Of a stretch of 64,000 bases of DNA, positions 9,463-19,839 are shown in pieces. The first letter of the stretch is position 1. Each line of letters begins with the position of its first letter. The position numbers and the translations under genes were made by a program. The stretch comes from Pseudomonadota bacterium (GTDB lineage Bacteria > Pseudomonadota > Gammaproteobacteria > Xanthomonadales > Xanthomonadaceae): assembly GCA_023388355.1 (NCBI GenBank), contig JAEWGI010000054.1:62001-126000 (forward strand), read 5' to 3'. The notes beneath the pieces were generated by a model that was given only the letters and a program-made list of their open reading frames with translations, made no database searches and was not told the origin of the DNA.

Positions 9463-10167
9463 ATGTTTTTTTCCATCCCCCTGCGTTCCGTCGCGTTCGC
9501 GGCCGTGCTGGCGCTGGCAAGCGCGTCGGCGGCCGCGGTCGAGCCGTTCACCGCCAGCTACGGCGCCCGGTACATGGGCCTGCAGGCCGACGGCCGCATG
9601 ACCCTGGCGCCCGCGGGCGAGAACCTCTGGAAATACAGCCTCGAGGTCACCGGCGCCGGCGCACGGCTGGAGCAGAGCACGGTGTTCGAGGCCGAGGGCG
9701 GCAAGTGGCGCCCGATCTCGGGCAGCGATTCGCAGGCCGGCGAATCGGGCCTGGCCGCGATGCTGGTGAAGAAGCGCGCGATCAACGCCACCTACGACTG
9801 GGACAGCGGCCAGGCGACCTGGGACGGCGACGTCAAGGACGACCGCCGCGGGCCGGTGAAGCTGCAGCCCGGCGACGTCGACGGCATGCTGATGAACCTG
9901 GCCCTGGTGCGCGACTTCCAGGCCGGCAAGCCGCTCAACTACCGCCTGGTCGAGGACGGCCGGGCCCGGCGCCAGGTGTTCAAGCCCGCCGGCACCGAGA
10001 ACATCACCGTCGCCGGCAAGACCCACAAGGCCACCCGGGTGACCTGGAAGAATGACGAGCGCAGCATCACCGCCTGGATCGTCGACGGCCTGCCGGTGCC
10101 GGCGCGGATCCTGCAGCAGCGCGACGGCCGCGACCACATCGATCTCACCCTCAAGTCGCTGCACTGA
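9463..10167 (+). CDS. DUF3108 domain-containing protein, second of three
   Basis: Exported protein of 234 residues: signal peptide SVAFAAVLALASASAAA, then VEPFTASYGARYMGLQADGRMTL. It shares all conserved blocks with its neighbours (YDWDSGQATWDGD, GDVDGMLMNLALVRD, GLPVPARILQQRDG). An in-frame ATG at 9436 overlaps the previous stop (ATGA) and would add nine residues; I prefer 9463 because a GAGGA box at 9450-9454 is correctly spaced for it. The function is unknown; translational coupling or near-coupling with the upstream paralogue suggests the copies are made together. Confidence 0.75.
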   Translation: MFFSIPLRSVAFAAVLALASASAAAVEPFTASYGARYMGLQADGRMTLAPAGENLWKYSLEVTGAGARLEQSTVFEAEGGKWRPISGSDSQAGESGLAAMLVKKRAINATYDWDSGQATWDGDVKDDRRGPVKLQPGDVDGMLMNLALVRDFQAGKPLNYRLVEDGRARRQVFKPAGTENITVAGKTHKATRVTWKNDERSITAWIVDGLPVPARILQQRDGRDHIDLTLKSLH

Positions 10168-10201
10168 GCCCGCGCCGCTGCGCCTGTTCCGGAATCCACC
10201 C

Positions 10202-10879
10202 ATGCGCCCCGTCCTGTCCGCCCTGCTGGCCCTGTGCGCAGCGCTCGTCGTCGCGCTGCCCGCGAACGCCGCGCTGCAGCCGTTCACCGCCCATTATTCG
10301 GCCAGGTACAAGGGCATCCCGGCCAGCGGAGTGATGGTGCTTGCGCCGCGCGGCAAGCAGTGGACGCTGGCGATGAACATGGAGAACCTGGCCGCGTCGA
10401 TGAGCCAGGCAACGCTGTTCACCGAGTCGCACGGGCTGCTGATGCCGCTGGGCGGCAGCGACACCGCAAGCTACGTCGGCCAGCGCAAGGCGGTGCCGGC
10501 GCGCTTCGACTGGCGCGCGCTGCAGGCCAGCTGGAGCGGCGATGCCAAGGCCTCGCGCCGCGGCCCGGTCGCGATCCGCGCCGGCGATGTCGATGGACTG
10601 CTGCTGCAGCTGGCGCTGGCGCGCGACGTGCCGGCGGGCAGGCCGCTGCAGTACCGCGTGGTCGAGAACGGCAAGGCCCGCGCCATGGGCTTCCGCCGCG
10701 CCGGTACCGAGAGCGTGACGGTCAACGGCCGCACGCTGCAGGCGACGCGGGTGGTGTCGACCGCCGACGGCAAGACCACCACCGCCTGGATCGCCGCCGG
10801 GGTGCCGGTGCCGGTGCGGCTGGTGCAGTCCGAGGGCGGCAAGGAAACCTTCAGCCTGCGGCTGGGCTCCTGGAAATAG
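10202..10879 (+). CDS. DUF3108 domain-containing protein, third of three
   Basis: Exported protein of 225 residues with signal peptide (SALLALCAALVVALPANA) and the same architecture as the two genes before it: LQPFTAHYSARYKGIPASG, FDWRALQASWSGD, GDVDGLLLQLALARD and GVPVPVRLVQSEGG. Residue patterns are closer to the second copy than to the first, suggesting a late duplication. The gene ends the plus-strand group that starts at purM; a palindromic element follows before the convergent EF-hand gene. Confidence 0.75.
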   Translation: MRPVLSALLALCAALVVALPANAALQPFTAHYSARYKGIPASGVMVLAPRGKQWTLAMNMENLAASMSQATLFTESHGLLMPLGGSDTASYVGQRKAVPARFDWRALQASWSGDAKASRRGPVAIRAGDVDGLLLQLALARDVPAGRPLQYRVVENGKARAMGFRRAGTESVTVNGRTLQATRVVSTADGKTTTAWIAAGVPVPVRLVQSEGGKETFSLRLGSWK

Positions 10880-10981
10880 CGTCAGGGCACGTCGGCGACG
10901 CGTCAGGGGAGGCCTGACCCGGCCTCGAGCGTCGTTCCCGTGCTTTCGCGGCGGATGACGACAGGCCTGCAGACCGTTCCC

Positions 10982-11066
10982 AGTGTGGCGTTCCGCAAGT
11001 TTCTTGGCTCGTCATCCCCGCGTAGGCGAGGATGACGAATGAAAGTTTCTAGCGGAACGCCACACT
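10982..11066. repeat. nested palindromic element with 15-base perfect arms
   Basis: The outer arms AGTGTGGCGTTCCGC (10982-10996) and GCGGAACGCCACACT (11052-11066) are perfect reverse complements. Inside lies a second palindrome, TCGTCATCC facing GGATGACGA. The element sits between convergent genes and its right arm reaches the stop codon of the EF-hand gene (11065-11067). It could act as a bidirectional terminator or be a small non-autonomous mobile repeat. Confidence 0.8.
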
Positions 11067-11388
11067 AGCGCCCGGCTTCCGCGCCGGCCGGGTCCAGCAC
11101 CACGCGGCAGTCCACCCGGAAGGGGGCCTGGCGCTCGCGCAGGCGGGCGTAGCGGCGGCAGGTGCGCGGGCCGTCGCGGGTCTGATCGACCACGATCACG
11201 GTGTAGCCCTGCACGATCTCGGCGCGGCTGGCGACGCCGTCCTCGTTCCAGTCCATCTCGCGCGGCTGGGTGCCGTTGAATCCGGCCACGCCCATCAGGC
11301 GCAGCACCAGCATCGCCGCCATCACCAGCAGCACCGTGCCCAGAAGCAGCTTGCGCCGGGTCGACAGCCGCCATCGCGATGCGTTCAT
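11065..11388 (-). CDS. small single-pass membrane protein with an EF-hand loop
   Basis: Protein of 107 residues: a basic N-terminus (RWRLSTRRK), one hydrophobic helix (LLLGTVLLVMAAMLVLRLMGV, residues about 12-32), then a soluble part. The segment DWNEDGVASRAE fits the EF-hand calcium loop, with acidic or Asn ligands at positions 1, 3, 5 and 12 and Gly at 6. Two cysteines (CRRYARL, VDCRV) could form a periplasmic disulfide. I do not recognise a named family. It starts 10 bases after murA on the same strand, so it is probably the last gene of ibaG-murA. A periplasmic calcium-sensing role is inference. Confidence 0.65.
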   Translation of the reverse strand: MNASRWRLSTRRKLLLGTVLLVMAAMLVLRLMGVAGFNGTQPREMDWNEDGVASRAEIVQGYTVIVVDQTRDGPRTCRRYARLRERQAPFRVDCRVVLDPAGAEAGR

Positions 11389-11398
11389 GCCGTGAGCC

Positions 11399-12988
<1,590 letters not shown>

Positions 12989-13018
12989 TTAGATTATCGG
13001 AAAGCCCGCGCCCCGGAT

Positions 13019-14026
13019 ATGGCCAGCCCAGGAACCACGCCCCGCGACACCCCCGCCGACGGCGCCCTGGCGGCCAGCGGTCGGCGCGTGTTCGAGATCG
13101 AGGCGCACGGCCTGCAGGCGGTGGCGGCGCGCCTGGACGGGGCATTCTCCGACGCCTGCCGCCGGATCCTGGCCGCGCGCGGGCGCGTGGTCTGCACCGG
13201 CATGGGCAAGTCCGGGCACGTGGCGCACAAGATCGCCGCCACCCTGGCCTCGACCGGCACCCCCGCCTTCCACATGCACCCGGGCGAAGCCGGCCACGGC
13301 GACTTGGGCATGGTGACCGACGCGGACATCGTGCTCGCGGTCTCCTACTCCGGCGAATCGGACGAGATCCTGATGCTGCTGCCGGTGCTCAAGCGCCAGG
13401 GCAACGTGCTGCTGGCCATGACCGGCCGCCCGACCTCGACCCTGGCCCAGGCCGCCGACGTGCACCTCGACATCAGCGTGCCCGAGGAAGCCTGCCCGCT
13501 GCACCTGGCCCCGACCTCCAGCACCACCGCGTCGATGGCGATGGGTGACGCGCTGGCGGTGGCGCTGCTGGAGGCGCGCGGCTTCACCGCCGACGACTTC
13601 GCCCGCTCACACCCTGCCGGCGCCCTCGGCCGACGCCTGCTGCTGCACATCGCCGACGTGATGCACACCGGCGACGACGTGCCGCGGGTGCGCGCCGAAG
13701 CCTCGCTGGGCGAGGCGCTGCTGGAGATGAGCCGCAAGCGCCTGGGGGTGACCGCGGTGGTCGACGAAGGGGACCGCCTGCTGGGGCTGTTCACCGACGG
13801 CGATCTGCGCCGCACCCTGGGCGACCGGCGCGTGGACGTGCACGCCACCACGATCGGCGAGGTGATGACGCGCGATCCGGTCACCATCGGCCGCGAGGCG
13901 CTGGCGGTCGAGGCCGCGCAGCTGATGGAAACGCGCAAGATCAATGCGCTGCTGGTGCTGGACGAGGCGCGTCGGGTGGTCGGCGCGCTGAACGTGCACG
14001 ACCTGCTGCGGGCGCGGGTGGTTTGA
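13019..14026 (+). CDS. kdsD: arabinose-5-phosphate isomerase (KdsD/KpsF family)
   Basis: Converts ribulose-5-phosphate to arabinose-5-phosphate, the first step to Kdo for LPS. From 13019 the protein is 335 residues, close to the family. Residues about 25-210 form the SIS sugar isomerase domain (TGMGKSGHVAHKIAATLASTG, SYSGESDEI, TSSTTASMAMGDALAVALL, FARSHPAGALGRR); two CBS domains follow (about 215-335, GLFTDGDLRRTL and INALLVLDEA). An earlier ATG at 12980 would add 13 residues and has a GGAAG box, but it overlaps the likely -10. It opens the Kdo/LPS-transport operon. Confidence 0.93.
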   Translation: MASPGTTPRDTPADGALAASGRRVFEIEAHGLQAVAARLDGAFSDACRRILAARGRVVCTGMGKSGHVAHKIAATLASTGTPAFHMHPGEAGHGDLGMVTDADIVLAVSYSGESDEILMLLPVLKRQGNVLLAMTGRPTSTLAQAADVHLDISVPEEACPLHLAPTSSTTASMAMGDALAVALLEARGFTADDFARSHPAGALGRRLLLHIADVMHTGDDVPRVRAEASLGEALLEMSRKRLGVTAVVDEGDRLLGLFTDGDLRRTLGDRRVDVHATTIGEVMTRDPVTIGREALAVEAAQLMETRKINALLVLDEARRVVGALNVHDLLRARVV

Positions 14027-14089
14027 TTCGCGATCCCCGGCCCGTGACTGGCGACCTTCGCGGTTGCCGCCTTCCCAAGCGAGGTTGAT

Positions 14090-14635
14090 GTGCCCCATTA
14101 CGCTCCCGAATACACCGCCGACCTGGTCGACCGCGCCGCCCGGACCAGGCTTGCCTGCTTCGACGTCGACGGCACCCTGACCGACGGCCGGCTGTGGTTC
14201 GACGAGGACGGGCGCGAGTCGAAGGCGTTCAACGTGCTCGACGGCCAGGGCCTGACCCAGCTGGCCCGCTCCGGGGTGACGGTGGTCTTCATCACCGCGC
14301 GCAACAGCATCGTCGCCGCCAACCGCGCGCGCGAGCTGGGGGCGCTGGCGCACGTGGACTGCCGCGACAAGCTGGCCTGCGTGCGCGGGCTGGCCGCCGA
14401 GCGCGGCCTGACGATGGAGCAGGTCGCGTTCATGGGCGACGACCTGCCGGACCTGACCGTGCTGCGCGAAGTCGGCTTCGCGGTCGCGCCGGCCAGCGTG
14501 CACCACTGGCTGCGCGACCTGGTGCACTGGGTCACCCCCGCGCGCGGCGGCGAAGGCGCGGCGCGGGAGCTGTGCGACCTGGTCCTGCACGCGCAGGGCC
14601 GGGTCGAGGCGCTGCTGCGGGACGGCTCGAAATGA
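14090..14635 (+). CDS. kdsC: 3-deoxy-D-manno-octulosonate 8-phosphate phosphatase
   Basis: HAD-superfamily phosphatase, 181 residues, that removes phosphate from Kdo-8-phosphate. The nucleophile motif FDVDGTLTDGRLWF, ITARNS and the acidic metal motif GDDLPDL are all present, and there is no cap domain, as in the C0 HAD group. An AGCGAGG box precedes the ATG. It sits between kdsD and lptC and its stop overlaps the lptC start (ATGA), the conserved E. coli-like order. Confidence 0.95.
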   Translation: MPHYAPEYTADLVDRAARTRLACFDVDGTLTDGRLWFDEDGRESKAFNVLDGQGLTQLARSGVTVVFITARNSIVAANRARELGALAHVDCRDKLACVRGLAAERGLTMEQVAFMGDDLPDLTVLREVGFAVAPASVHHWLRDLVHWVTPARGGEGAARELCDLVLHAQGRVEALLRDGSK

Positions 14636-15192
14636 ACTGGCGCCTGGCCCTGGTCGTGGCCCTGGTCGCCGGCGCCGCACTGAGCGGCTGGCTGCTGCTG
14701 CGCGAGGCCGCGCCCGAACCCGGGGCCGCCGGGGTCGAGACGCGCTCGGACTTCGTGCTGCACGACTTCGAAGTGGTCACCCTCGACTCCAGCGGCCAGG
14801 AGTCGTTCTCGCTGCGCGCGCCCGAACTGCGCCAGACCCCCGGAGCGCGTACGCTGGAACTGGCGACCCCGCTGTTCCTGATGCCCGACGAGCACGACAG
14901 CCGCTGGGAGGTCCGCTCGCAGACCGGATGGATCAACGAGAAGAGCACCCTGGTGCAGCTGCGCGGCGACGTGGTGGCCGACAGCCCGATGGGCGCCAGC
15001 CGCCCGACCGTGCTGCGCACCGAAGCGCTGGACGTCTACCCGGAGGAGAACCGGGCCACGTCCGACGTCGTCGTGACCATCACCAGCCCCGGCACTACAA
15101 TGCGCGGTACCGGGATGGAGGCCGACCTGGCCGGCAAGCGCATCCAGCTCCTGTCCAGAGTGACCCTCATCAATGATCCGAACCATCGCTAA
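14632..15192 (+). CDS. lptC: LPS export system protein LptC
   Basis: Bitopic inner-membrane protein of 186 residues: N-terminal helix (LALVVALVAGAALSGWLLL) then a periplasmic beta-jellyroll. LptC receives LPS from LptBFG and passes it to LptA. Identification rests on the size, single helix, periplasmic motif SFSLRAPELRQTPGARTLELATPLF and position between kdsC and lptA. It overlaps lptA by 20 bases. Sequence identity in this family is low, so context carries much of the call. Confidence 0.9.
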   Translation: MNWRLALVVALVAGAALSGWLLLREAAPEPGAAGVETRSDFVLHDFEVVTLDSSGQESFSLRAPELRQTPGARTLELATPLFLMPDEHDSRWEVRSQTGWINEKSTLVQLRGDVVADSPMGASRPTVLRTEALDVYPEENRATSDVVVTITSPGTTMRGTGMEADLAGKRIQLLSRVTLINDPNHR

Positions 15193-15709
15193 GCTGGTCC
15201 TTGCGGTCGCCGCCGCATGCTGCGCGCACGCCGCCGTGGCCAAGTCCTCCGACCGCGAACAGCCCATGCGGGTGCAGGCCAACCGCAGCGACTGCACGGT
15301 CACCGACACGGGACCGTGCGTGCTCACCGGCAACGTCCACATCGTCCAGGGATCGCTGGAGATCAACGCCGCTCGCGCCGACATCCGCCAGGGCGACGGC
15401 GAGATCCAGAGCGTCAAGCTCACGGGTTCGCCGGTGCGGCTGCGACAGGAGATGGACAACGGCGGCACCATGAATGCCACCGCCGCCCAGATCGACTACG
15501 ACCTGCGCCAGAACATCGTGGTGTTCACCGGCGGCGCCGTGGTCCAGCAGCCGGGCCGCGGCAGCATCTCCGGCGAGCGCATCGTCTACAACATGCGCAC
15601 CGGCCAAGTGCAGGGCGGGGGCGGCGAGGAAGGCGGCCGGGTGACGCTGCAGTTCGAGCCGCGCAACCGCCCGCCGGCCAGCGACGGCAACGACGACGGA
15701 AACGACTGA
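15173..15709 (+). CDS. lptA: LPS transport periplasmic protein LptA
   Basis: Periplasmic bridge protein of 178 residues that carries LPS from LptC to LptD. It has a signal peptide (residues 1-23, [16 protein letters not shown]) and the repeating strands of the OstA/LptA fold: [60 protein letters not shown] and [15 protein letters not shown]. The tail is acidic and disordered. Two added cysteines lie in the signal peptide and one pair (CTVTDTGPC) in the first strand pair, possibly a disulfide. The stop shares its A with lptB. Confidence 0.93.
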   Translation: MIRTIAKLVLAVAAACCAHAAVAKSSDREQPMRVQANRSDCTVTDTGPCVLTGNVHIVQGSLEINAARADIRQGDGEIQSVKLTGSPVRLRQEMDNGGTMNATAAQIDYDLRQNIVVFTGGAVVQQPGRGSISGERIVYNMRTGQVQGGGGEEGGRVTLQFEPRNRPPASDGNDDGND

Positions 15710-16428
15710 TGCTGGTCGCGGAAGGTTTGCGCAAGCGCTACCGCCAGCGCGAGGTCGTGCGCGACTTCGCGCTGACGCTGGACGCGGGCGAGGTGGTGGG
15801 GCTGCTCGGGCCCAACGGCGCCGGCAAGACCACCTGCTTCTACATGATCGTCGGCCTGGTACCGGCCGACGCCGGCCGGATCGTGCTCGACGGCCGCGAC
15901 ATCACCGCCGAGCCGATGCACCTGCGCGCACGCCGCGGCGTGGGCTACCTGCCGCAGGAACCGTCGGTGTTCCGCAAGCTCAGCGTGGCCGACAACATCA
16001 TGCTGGTGCTGGAACTGCGCGACGACCTCGATCGCGCCGGCCGCCGCCAGGAGCTCGACAGCCTGCTCGACGAACTCCAGGTCAGCCACGTCGCCGACCA
16101 GATCGGCGCCAGCCTGTCCGGCGGCGAGCGGCGCCGGGTGGAAATCGCCCGCGCCCTGGCCGCCAGGCCCCGCCTGATCCTGCTCGACGAACCCTTCGCG
16201 GGGGTGGACCCGATTTCGGTCGGCGAGATCCAGCGCATCGTCGAGCATCTCAAGCAGCGCGGGATCGGGGTCCTGATCACGGACCACAACGTGCGCGAAA
16301 CCTTGGGCATTTGCGACCGGGCGTATATCCTCAACGAGGGAAGCGTGCTCGCGCAGGGGGCTCCGGACACGCTTCTGGCAAATCCCGACGTGCGCCGGGT
16401 CTACCTCGGAGAATCCTTCCGTCTGTAG
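15709..16428 (+). CDS. lptB: LPS export ABC transporter ATPase LptB
   Basis: Cytoplasmic ATPase, 239 residues, powering LptFGC. It has the Walker A loop [11 protein letters not shown]-loop [11 protein letters not shown], signature [15 protein letters not shown], Walker [13 protein letters not shown] and switch histidine in [26 protein letters not shown] is specific for LptB. The start overlaps the lptA stop (TGATG). lptF and lptG are not in the window, which is normal because they map elsewhere. Confidence 0.97.
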   Translation: MLVAEGLRKRYRQREVVRDFALTLDAGEVVGLLGPNGAGKTTCFYMIVGLVPADAGRIVLDGRDITAEPMHLRARRGVGYLPQEPSVFRKLSVADNIMLVLELRDDLDRAGRRQELDSLLDELQVSHVADQIGASLSGGERRRVEIARALAARPRLILLDEPFAGVDPISVGEIQRIVEHLKQRGIGVLITDHNVRETLGICDRAYILNEGSVLAQGAPDTLLANPDVRRVYLGESFRL

Positions 16429-16460
16429 CCGTGCACGTCGTCCAGGGGATCCGCGGGACG

Positions 16461-17921
16461 ATGAAGCCACGCCTCCAGACATCGCTGGGTCAACACCTCG
16501 TCCTGACGCCACAGCTGCGCCAGGCGCTGCACCTGCTGCAGCTGCCGGCGGTGGAGCTGGAGGCCGAGATCGCCGCGGCGGTGGAAAGCAACCCGCTGCT
16601 GGACTGGGCCGAGGACGCGCAGCCGCTGGGCACCGAGCCCGGACCCGGGACCGGGACCGGCTCCGATTCCGACGCGGGCCAGGCCGAACCCGCGCCCGCC
16701 TCCGCCGACGGCCAGGACTGGGACGTGCAGGAAGAGCGCTGGCAGGACGGCGGCGCCTTCGAATACACCGCGTCCGGCAGCGGCCGCGGCGGCGAGGACG
16801 ACGACAGCGATCCGGCCAGCCGCATGGTCCAGACCGAAACCCTGCGCGACCACCTGTCCTGGCAGCTGCATCTTTCGCACCTGTCGCCGCGCGACCTGCG
16901 CATCGGCACGGCCCTGGTCGACGCGATCGAGGACGACGGCTACCTGCGGGTGCCGTTTTCCGAGATCGCCGCCGCGCTCGAGCCCGAGCCGGCGCCGGGC
17001 GACGACGAGATCCTCGCGGTGCTGCGCCAGATCCAGCGCATGGACCCGGTCGGCGTGGGCGCGCGCGACCTGGCCGAATGCCTGTGGATCCAGCTCGACA
17101 CCCTGCCCGCGGACACCCCCGGACGCGCGCTTGCGCTGACCCTGGCCACCACCCTGATCGACCGCCTGCCCAAGCTCGGCGCGCGTGGCGTCTGCGAGCA
17201 GACCGGCTGCAGCGCCGAGGAGGCCGATACCGCCCTGGCCCTGCTGCGCTCGCTGGACCCCCGGCCCGGCTCCCAGGTCGGCGACCTGCCCTCGGACAAC
17301 TACGTGGTCCCCGACGCGGTGATCGTGCGCCGCAACGGCGTGTGGCTGGCGATGCTGGCCAGCAGTTCGCTGCCCAGGCTGACCATCCACCAGGCCTACG
17401 AGCGCATGATCCAGACCACGGCCGGCGAGGACGCCGGCTACCTCAAGGGCCGGCTGCAGGAGGCGCGCTGGCTGCTGCGCAACCTGGAGGCGCGCGGCGA
17501 GACCCTGCTCAAGGTGGTGCGCTGCCTGATCCGCCAGCAGTCGGGCTTCCTCGAGTTCGGCGGACGCGCGCTGCGCCCCCTGACCCTGCGCGAAGTGGCC
17601 GCCGAGATCGGCATGCACGAATCGACCGTTTCGCGCGCGGTGGCGCGCAAGTACGTGCACACCCCGCGCGGCACGATCGCCCTGCGCGACTTCTTCGCCT
17701 CCGGGATCGACACCGACGGCGGCGGCGAGGCGTCGAGCGTCGCGATCCAGCAGATGATCCGCGGCCTGATCGAGGCCGAGGACCCCCGCAAGCCGCTGTC
17801 CGACGCGCGCCTGGCCGAATCGCTCAAGGCCGCCGGGGTGCCTGTGGCGCGCCGCACCGTGGCCAAGTACCGCGAGGCCCTGCACATCGCCGCGTCGCAC
17901 GAACGCGTAAGAATCAATTGA
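16461..17921 (+). CDS. rpoN: RNA polymerase sigma-54 factor
   Basis: Sigma-54, 486 residues. Region I (residues 1-50, LVLTPQLRQALHLLQLPAVELEAEI) contacts activators; an acidic low-complexity region II spans about 55-120; the core-binding domain follows; the DNA-binding part has the helix-turn-helix LREVAAEIGMHESTVSRAVARKYV and the RpoN box ARRTVAKYRE at about 467. The order lptB-rpoN-hpf-ptsN is widely conserved in proteobacteria. No -24/-12 promoter was recognised anywhere in the window. Confidence 0.97.
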   Translation: MKPRLQTSLGQHLVLTPQLRQALHLLQLPAVELEAEIAAAVESNPLLDWAEDAQPLGTEPGPGTGTGSDSDAGQAEPAPASADGQDWDVQEERWQDGGAFEYTASGSGRGGEDDDSDPASRMVQTETLRDHLSWQLHLSHLSPRDLRIGTALVDAIEDDGYLRVPFSEIAAALEPEPAPGDDEILAVLRQIQRMDPVGVGARDLAECLWIQLDTLPADTPGRALALTLATTLIDRLPKLGARGVCEQTGCSAEEADTALALLRSLDPRPGSQVGDLPSDNYVVPDAVIVRRNGVWLAMLASSSLPRLTIHQAYERMIQTTAGEDAGYLKGRLQEARWLLRNLEARGETLLKVVRCLIRQQSGFLEFGGRALRPLTLREVAAEIGMHESTVSRAVARKYVHTPRGTIALRDFFASGIDTDGGGEASSVAIQQMIRGLIEAEDPRKPLSDARLAESLKAAGVPVARRTVAKYREALHIAASHERVRIN

Positions 17922-18048
17922 ACCCGGTTCCGGCGGCCCTGTCCATGATCGCGTCGGTCGCCCCGATCCGGAACGCTGCGTTAACCTGTCCTCGACCCAC
18001 GGCCACCCGCTTTGGGCGATGCTGGGGTTCCCAGACAGGAGGCAGCTG

Positions 18049-18375
18049 ATGCAGATCCAGACCTACGGCCACGACATCGAAGTGACCCCGGCCCTGCGCG
18101 ACTACGTGGACAGCAAGCTCGAACGGCTCGGACGGCACGTCGAGCGCCCGTTCGAGGTGCGCGTGCAGCTCAGCCTCGACAAGCCCAACCACAAGGCCGA
18201 AGCCAACCTCAACCTGGCCGGCAAGGCCCTGCACGCCGACGCCAGCGCGGTCGACATGTACGCGGCGATCGACCTGCTGGTGGACAAGCTCGACCGCCTG
18301 CTGCTCAAGCACCACAAGCGGCAGACCGACCACCACCGCGGCGCCAGCGCCGCGCGCGACGGCAGCTTCGGCTGA
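18049..18375 (+). CDS. hpf: ribosome hibernation promoting factor, short form
   Basis: Protein of 108 residues (MQIQTYGHDIEVTPALRDYV...) matching the S30AE/HPF family; short HPF with RMF forms silent 100S ribosomes in stationary phase. No long-form C-terminal dimerisation domain is present. AGGAGG lies eight bases before ATG 18049; an upstream in-frame ATG at 18019 has no such site. Located between rpoN and ptsN as in E. coli. Confidence 0.93.
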   Translation: MQIQTYGHDIEVTPALRDYVDSKLERLGRHVERPFEVRVQLSLDKPNHKAEANLNLAGKALHADASAVDMYAAIDLLVDKLDRLLLKHHKRQTDHHRGASAARDGSFG

Positions 18376-18394
18376 CGCCAGCGGGACCGCGCGC

Positions 18395-18862
18395 ATGCCC
18401 TGGACCGACCTGTTGAGCGCGGAACGCATCGTGGTGCTGGACAACCCCGGCACCGCGACGCGCGTGCTCGAGGCCGCCGCGCGCCTGCTCTCGGACGGAT
18501 CGCCGGCCTCGGCCGGCACGATTGCCGCCGCCCTGCAGCAGCGCGAACGCCTGGGCAGCACCGCGATCGGCCACGGCGTGGCGATCCCGCACGCGCGCAG
18601 CGATGCCTTCCACGCCCCGCGCGGAGCCTTCCTGCGGCTGGGCCGGGCGCTGGATTTCGGCGCCCGCGACGGCGTCCCGGTCGACCTGGTGTTCGCCATG
18701 AGCGCCACCGGCGAGCGGCCGGAGGAACACCTGCAGCACCTGGCCGAGATCGCCACCCGCTTCGCCGACCCGACGTTCCGCGAACGCCTGCGCGCCGCGC
18801 GCGGGCTGACCGGGCTGCGACGCGTGCTGCTCGCGTCCACCCCCGCCGCGGACGCGGCCTGA
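18395..18862 (+). CDS. ptsN: PTS nitrogen-regulatory protein EIIA-Ntr
   Basis: PTS fructose-type EIIA domain protein, 155 residues, with the phosphorylated histidine at about residue 66 in [10 protein letters not shown]. In the nitrogen PTS it is the terminal phosphoacceptor and regulates potassium transport, sigma-54-linked and stress functions. HPr and EI, its donors, are encoded 2.4 kb downstream in the same run. It lies 9 bases before hprK. Confidence 0.94.
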   Translation: MPWTDLLSAERIVVLDNPGTATRVLEAAARLLSDGSPASAGTIAAALQQRERLGSTAIGHGVAIPHARSDAFHAPRGAFLRLGRALDFGARDGVPVDLVFAMSATGERPEEHLQHLAEIATRFADPTFRERLRAARGLTGLRRVLLASTPAADAA

Positions 18863-18870
18863 GCGCGCCG

Positions 18871-19839
18871 ATGAACCAGCGCCTGACCGCCCTGGACCTG
18901 TTCGAGCAGCAGCACGAGCGCCTGGGCCTGCGCTGGCTGGCCGGGCAGCAGGGCCAGTCGCGGGTGCTCGAATCGATCGAGACCAACGCCCGCCGGCCGT
19001 CGCTGGCCGGCTACCTCAACATCATCTACCCCAACAAGGTGCAGATCCTGGGCAGCGAGGAGCTGCAGTGGCTGGACGGGCTGGATTCGCGGCTGCGCTG
19101 GGAAACCATCGAACGCATGATCCAGTACCGCCCGCTGGCGCTGGTGATCAGCAAGAACCAGTCCTGCCCCGAGGACCTGCGCAGCGCGGCGGAGGAAACC
19201 CAGACCCCGCTGTGGAGCTCGCCCCGGCGCGGCCACGAGCTGCTCAACCACCTGCAGTACCACATGGCGCGCGCGCTGGCGCCGCGGATCACCCTGCACG
19301 GGGTGTTCATGGAGGTCTATTCGATCGGCGTACTGATCACCGGCGAATCGGGTTCGGGCAAGAGCGAGCTGGCGCTGGAGCTGATCAGCCGCGGGCATCG
19401 CCTGGTGGCCGACGACGCGCCCGAGTTCACCCAGATCGCGCCGGACGTGCTCGACGGCACCTGCCCCGACCTGCTCCAGGACCTGCTGGAGCTGCGCGGC
19501 CTGGGCGTGCTCAACATCCGCCAGATGTTTGGCGACACCGCGGTCAAGCGCAACAAGTACCTGCGCCTGATCGTGCACCTGAGCCGGCCCGACGCCGAGC
19601 CGACCATGCACGAGGACGGCATGGTGCGCCTGACCGGCGATCTCGGCCTGCGCCGCGTGCTCGACCTGGACGTGCCGATGATCACCCTGCCGGTGATGCC
19701 CGGCCGCAACCTGGCGGTGCTGACCGAAGCGGCCACCCGCACCCACATCCTGCGCGCCAAGGGCATCGACCCGGCGGCGGCCTTCCTCGCCCGCCACTCG
19801 CACTTCCTCGAAAGCGGAGAGGAGCCCGTGCTGCCGTGA
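18871..19839 (+). CDS. hprK: HPr kinase/phosphorylase
   Basis: Bifunctional enzyme, 322 residues, that phosphorylates and dephosphorylates HPr at Ser46. The N-terminal domain is followed by Walker [25 protein letters not shown], and the HprK signature [18 protein letters not shown], with the C-terminal KRNKYLRL. In proteobacteria it tunes flow through the regulatory PTS rather than catabolite repression. Its target serine is present in the local HPr. The stop overlaps the rapZ GTG (GTGA). Confidence 0.96.
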   Translation: MNQRLTALDLFEQQHERLGLRWLAGQQGQSRVLESIETNARRPSLAGYLNIIYPNKVQILGSEELQWLDGLDSRLRWETIERMIQYRPLALVISKNQSCPEDLRSAAEETQTPLWSSPRRGHELLNHLQYHMARALAPRITLHGVFMEVYSIGVLITGESGSGKSELALELISRGHRLVADDAPEFTQIAPDVLDGTCPDLLQDLLELRGLGVLNIRQMFGDTAVKRNKYLRLIVHLSRPDAEPTMHEDGMVRLTGDLGLRRVLDLDVPMITLPVMPGRNLAVLTEAATRTHILRAKGIDPAAAFLARHSHFLESGEEPVLP

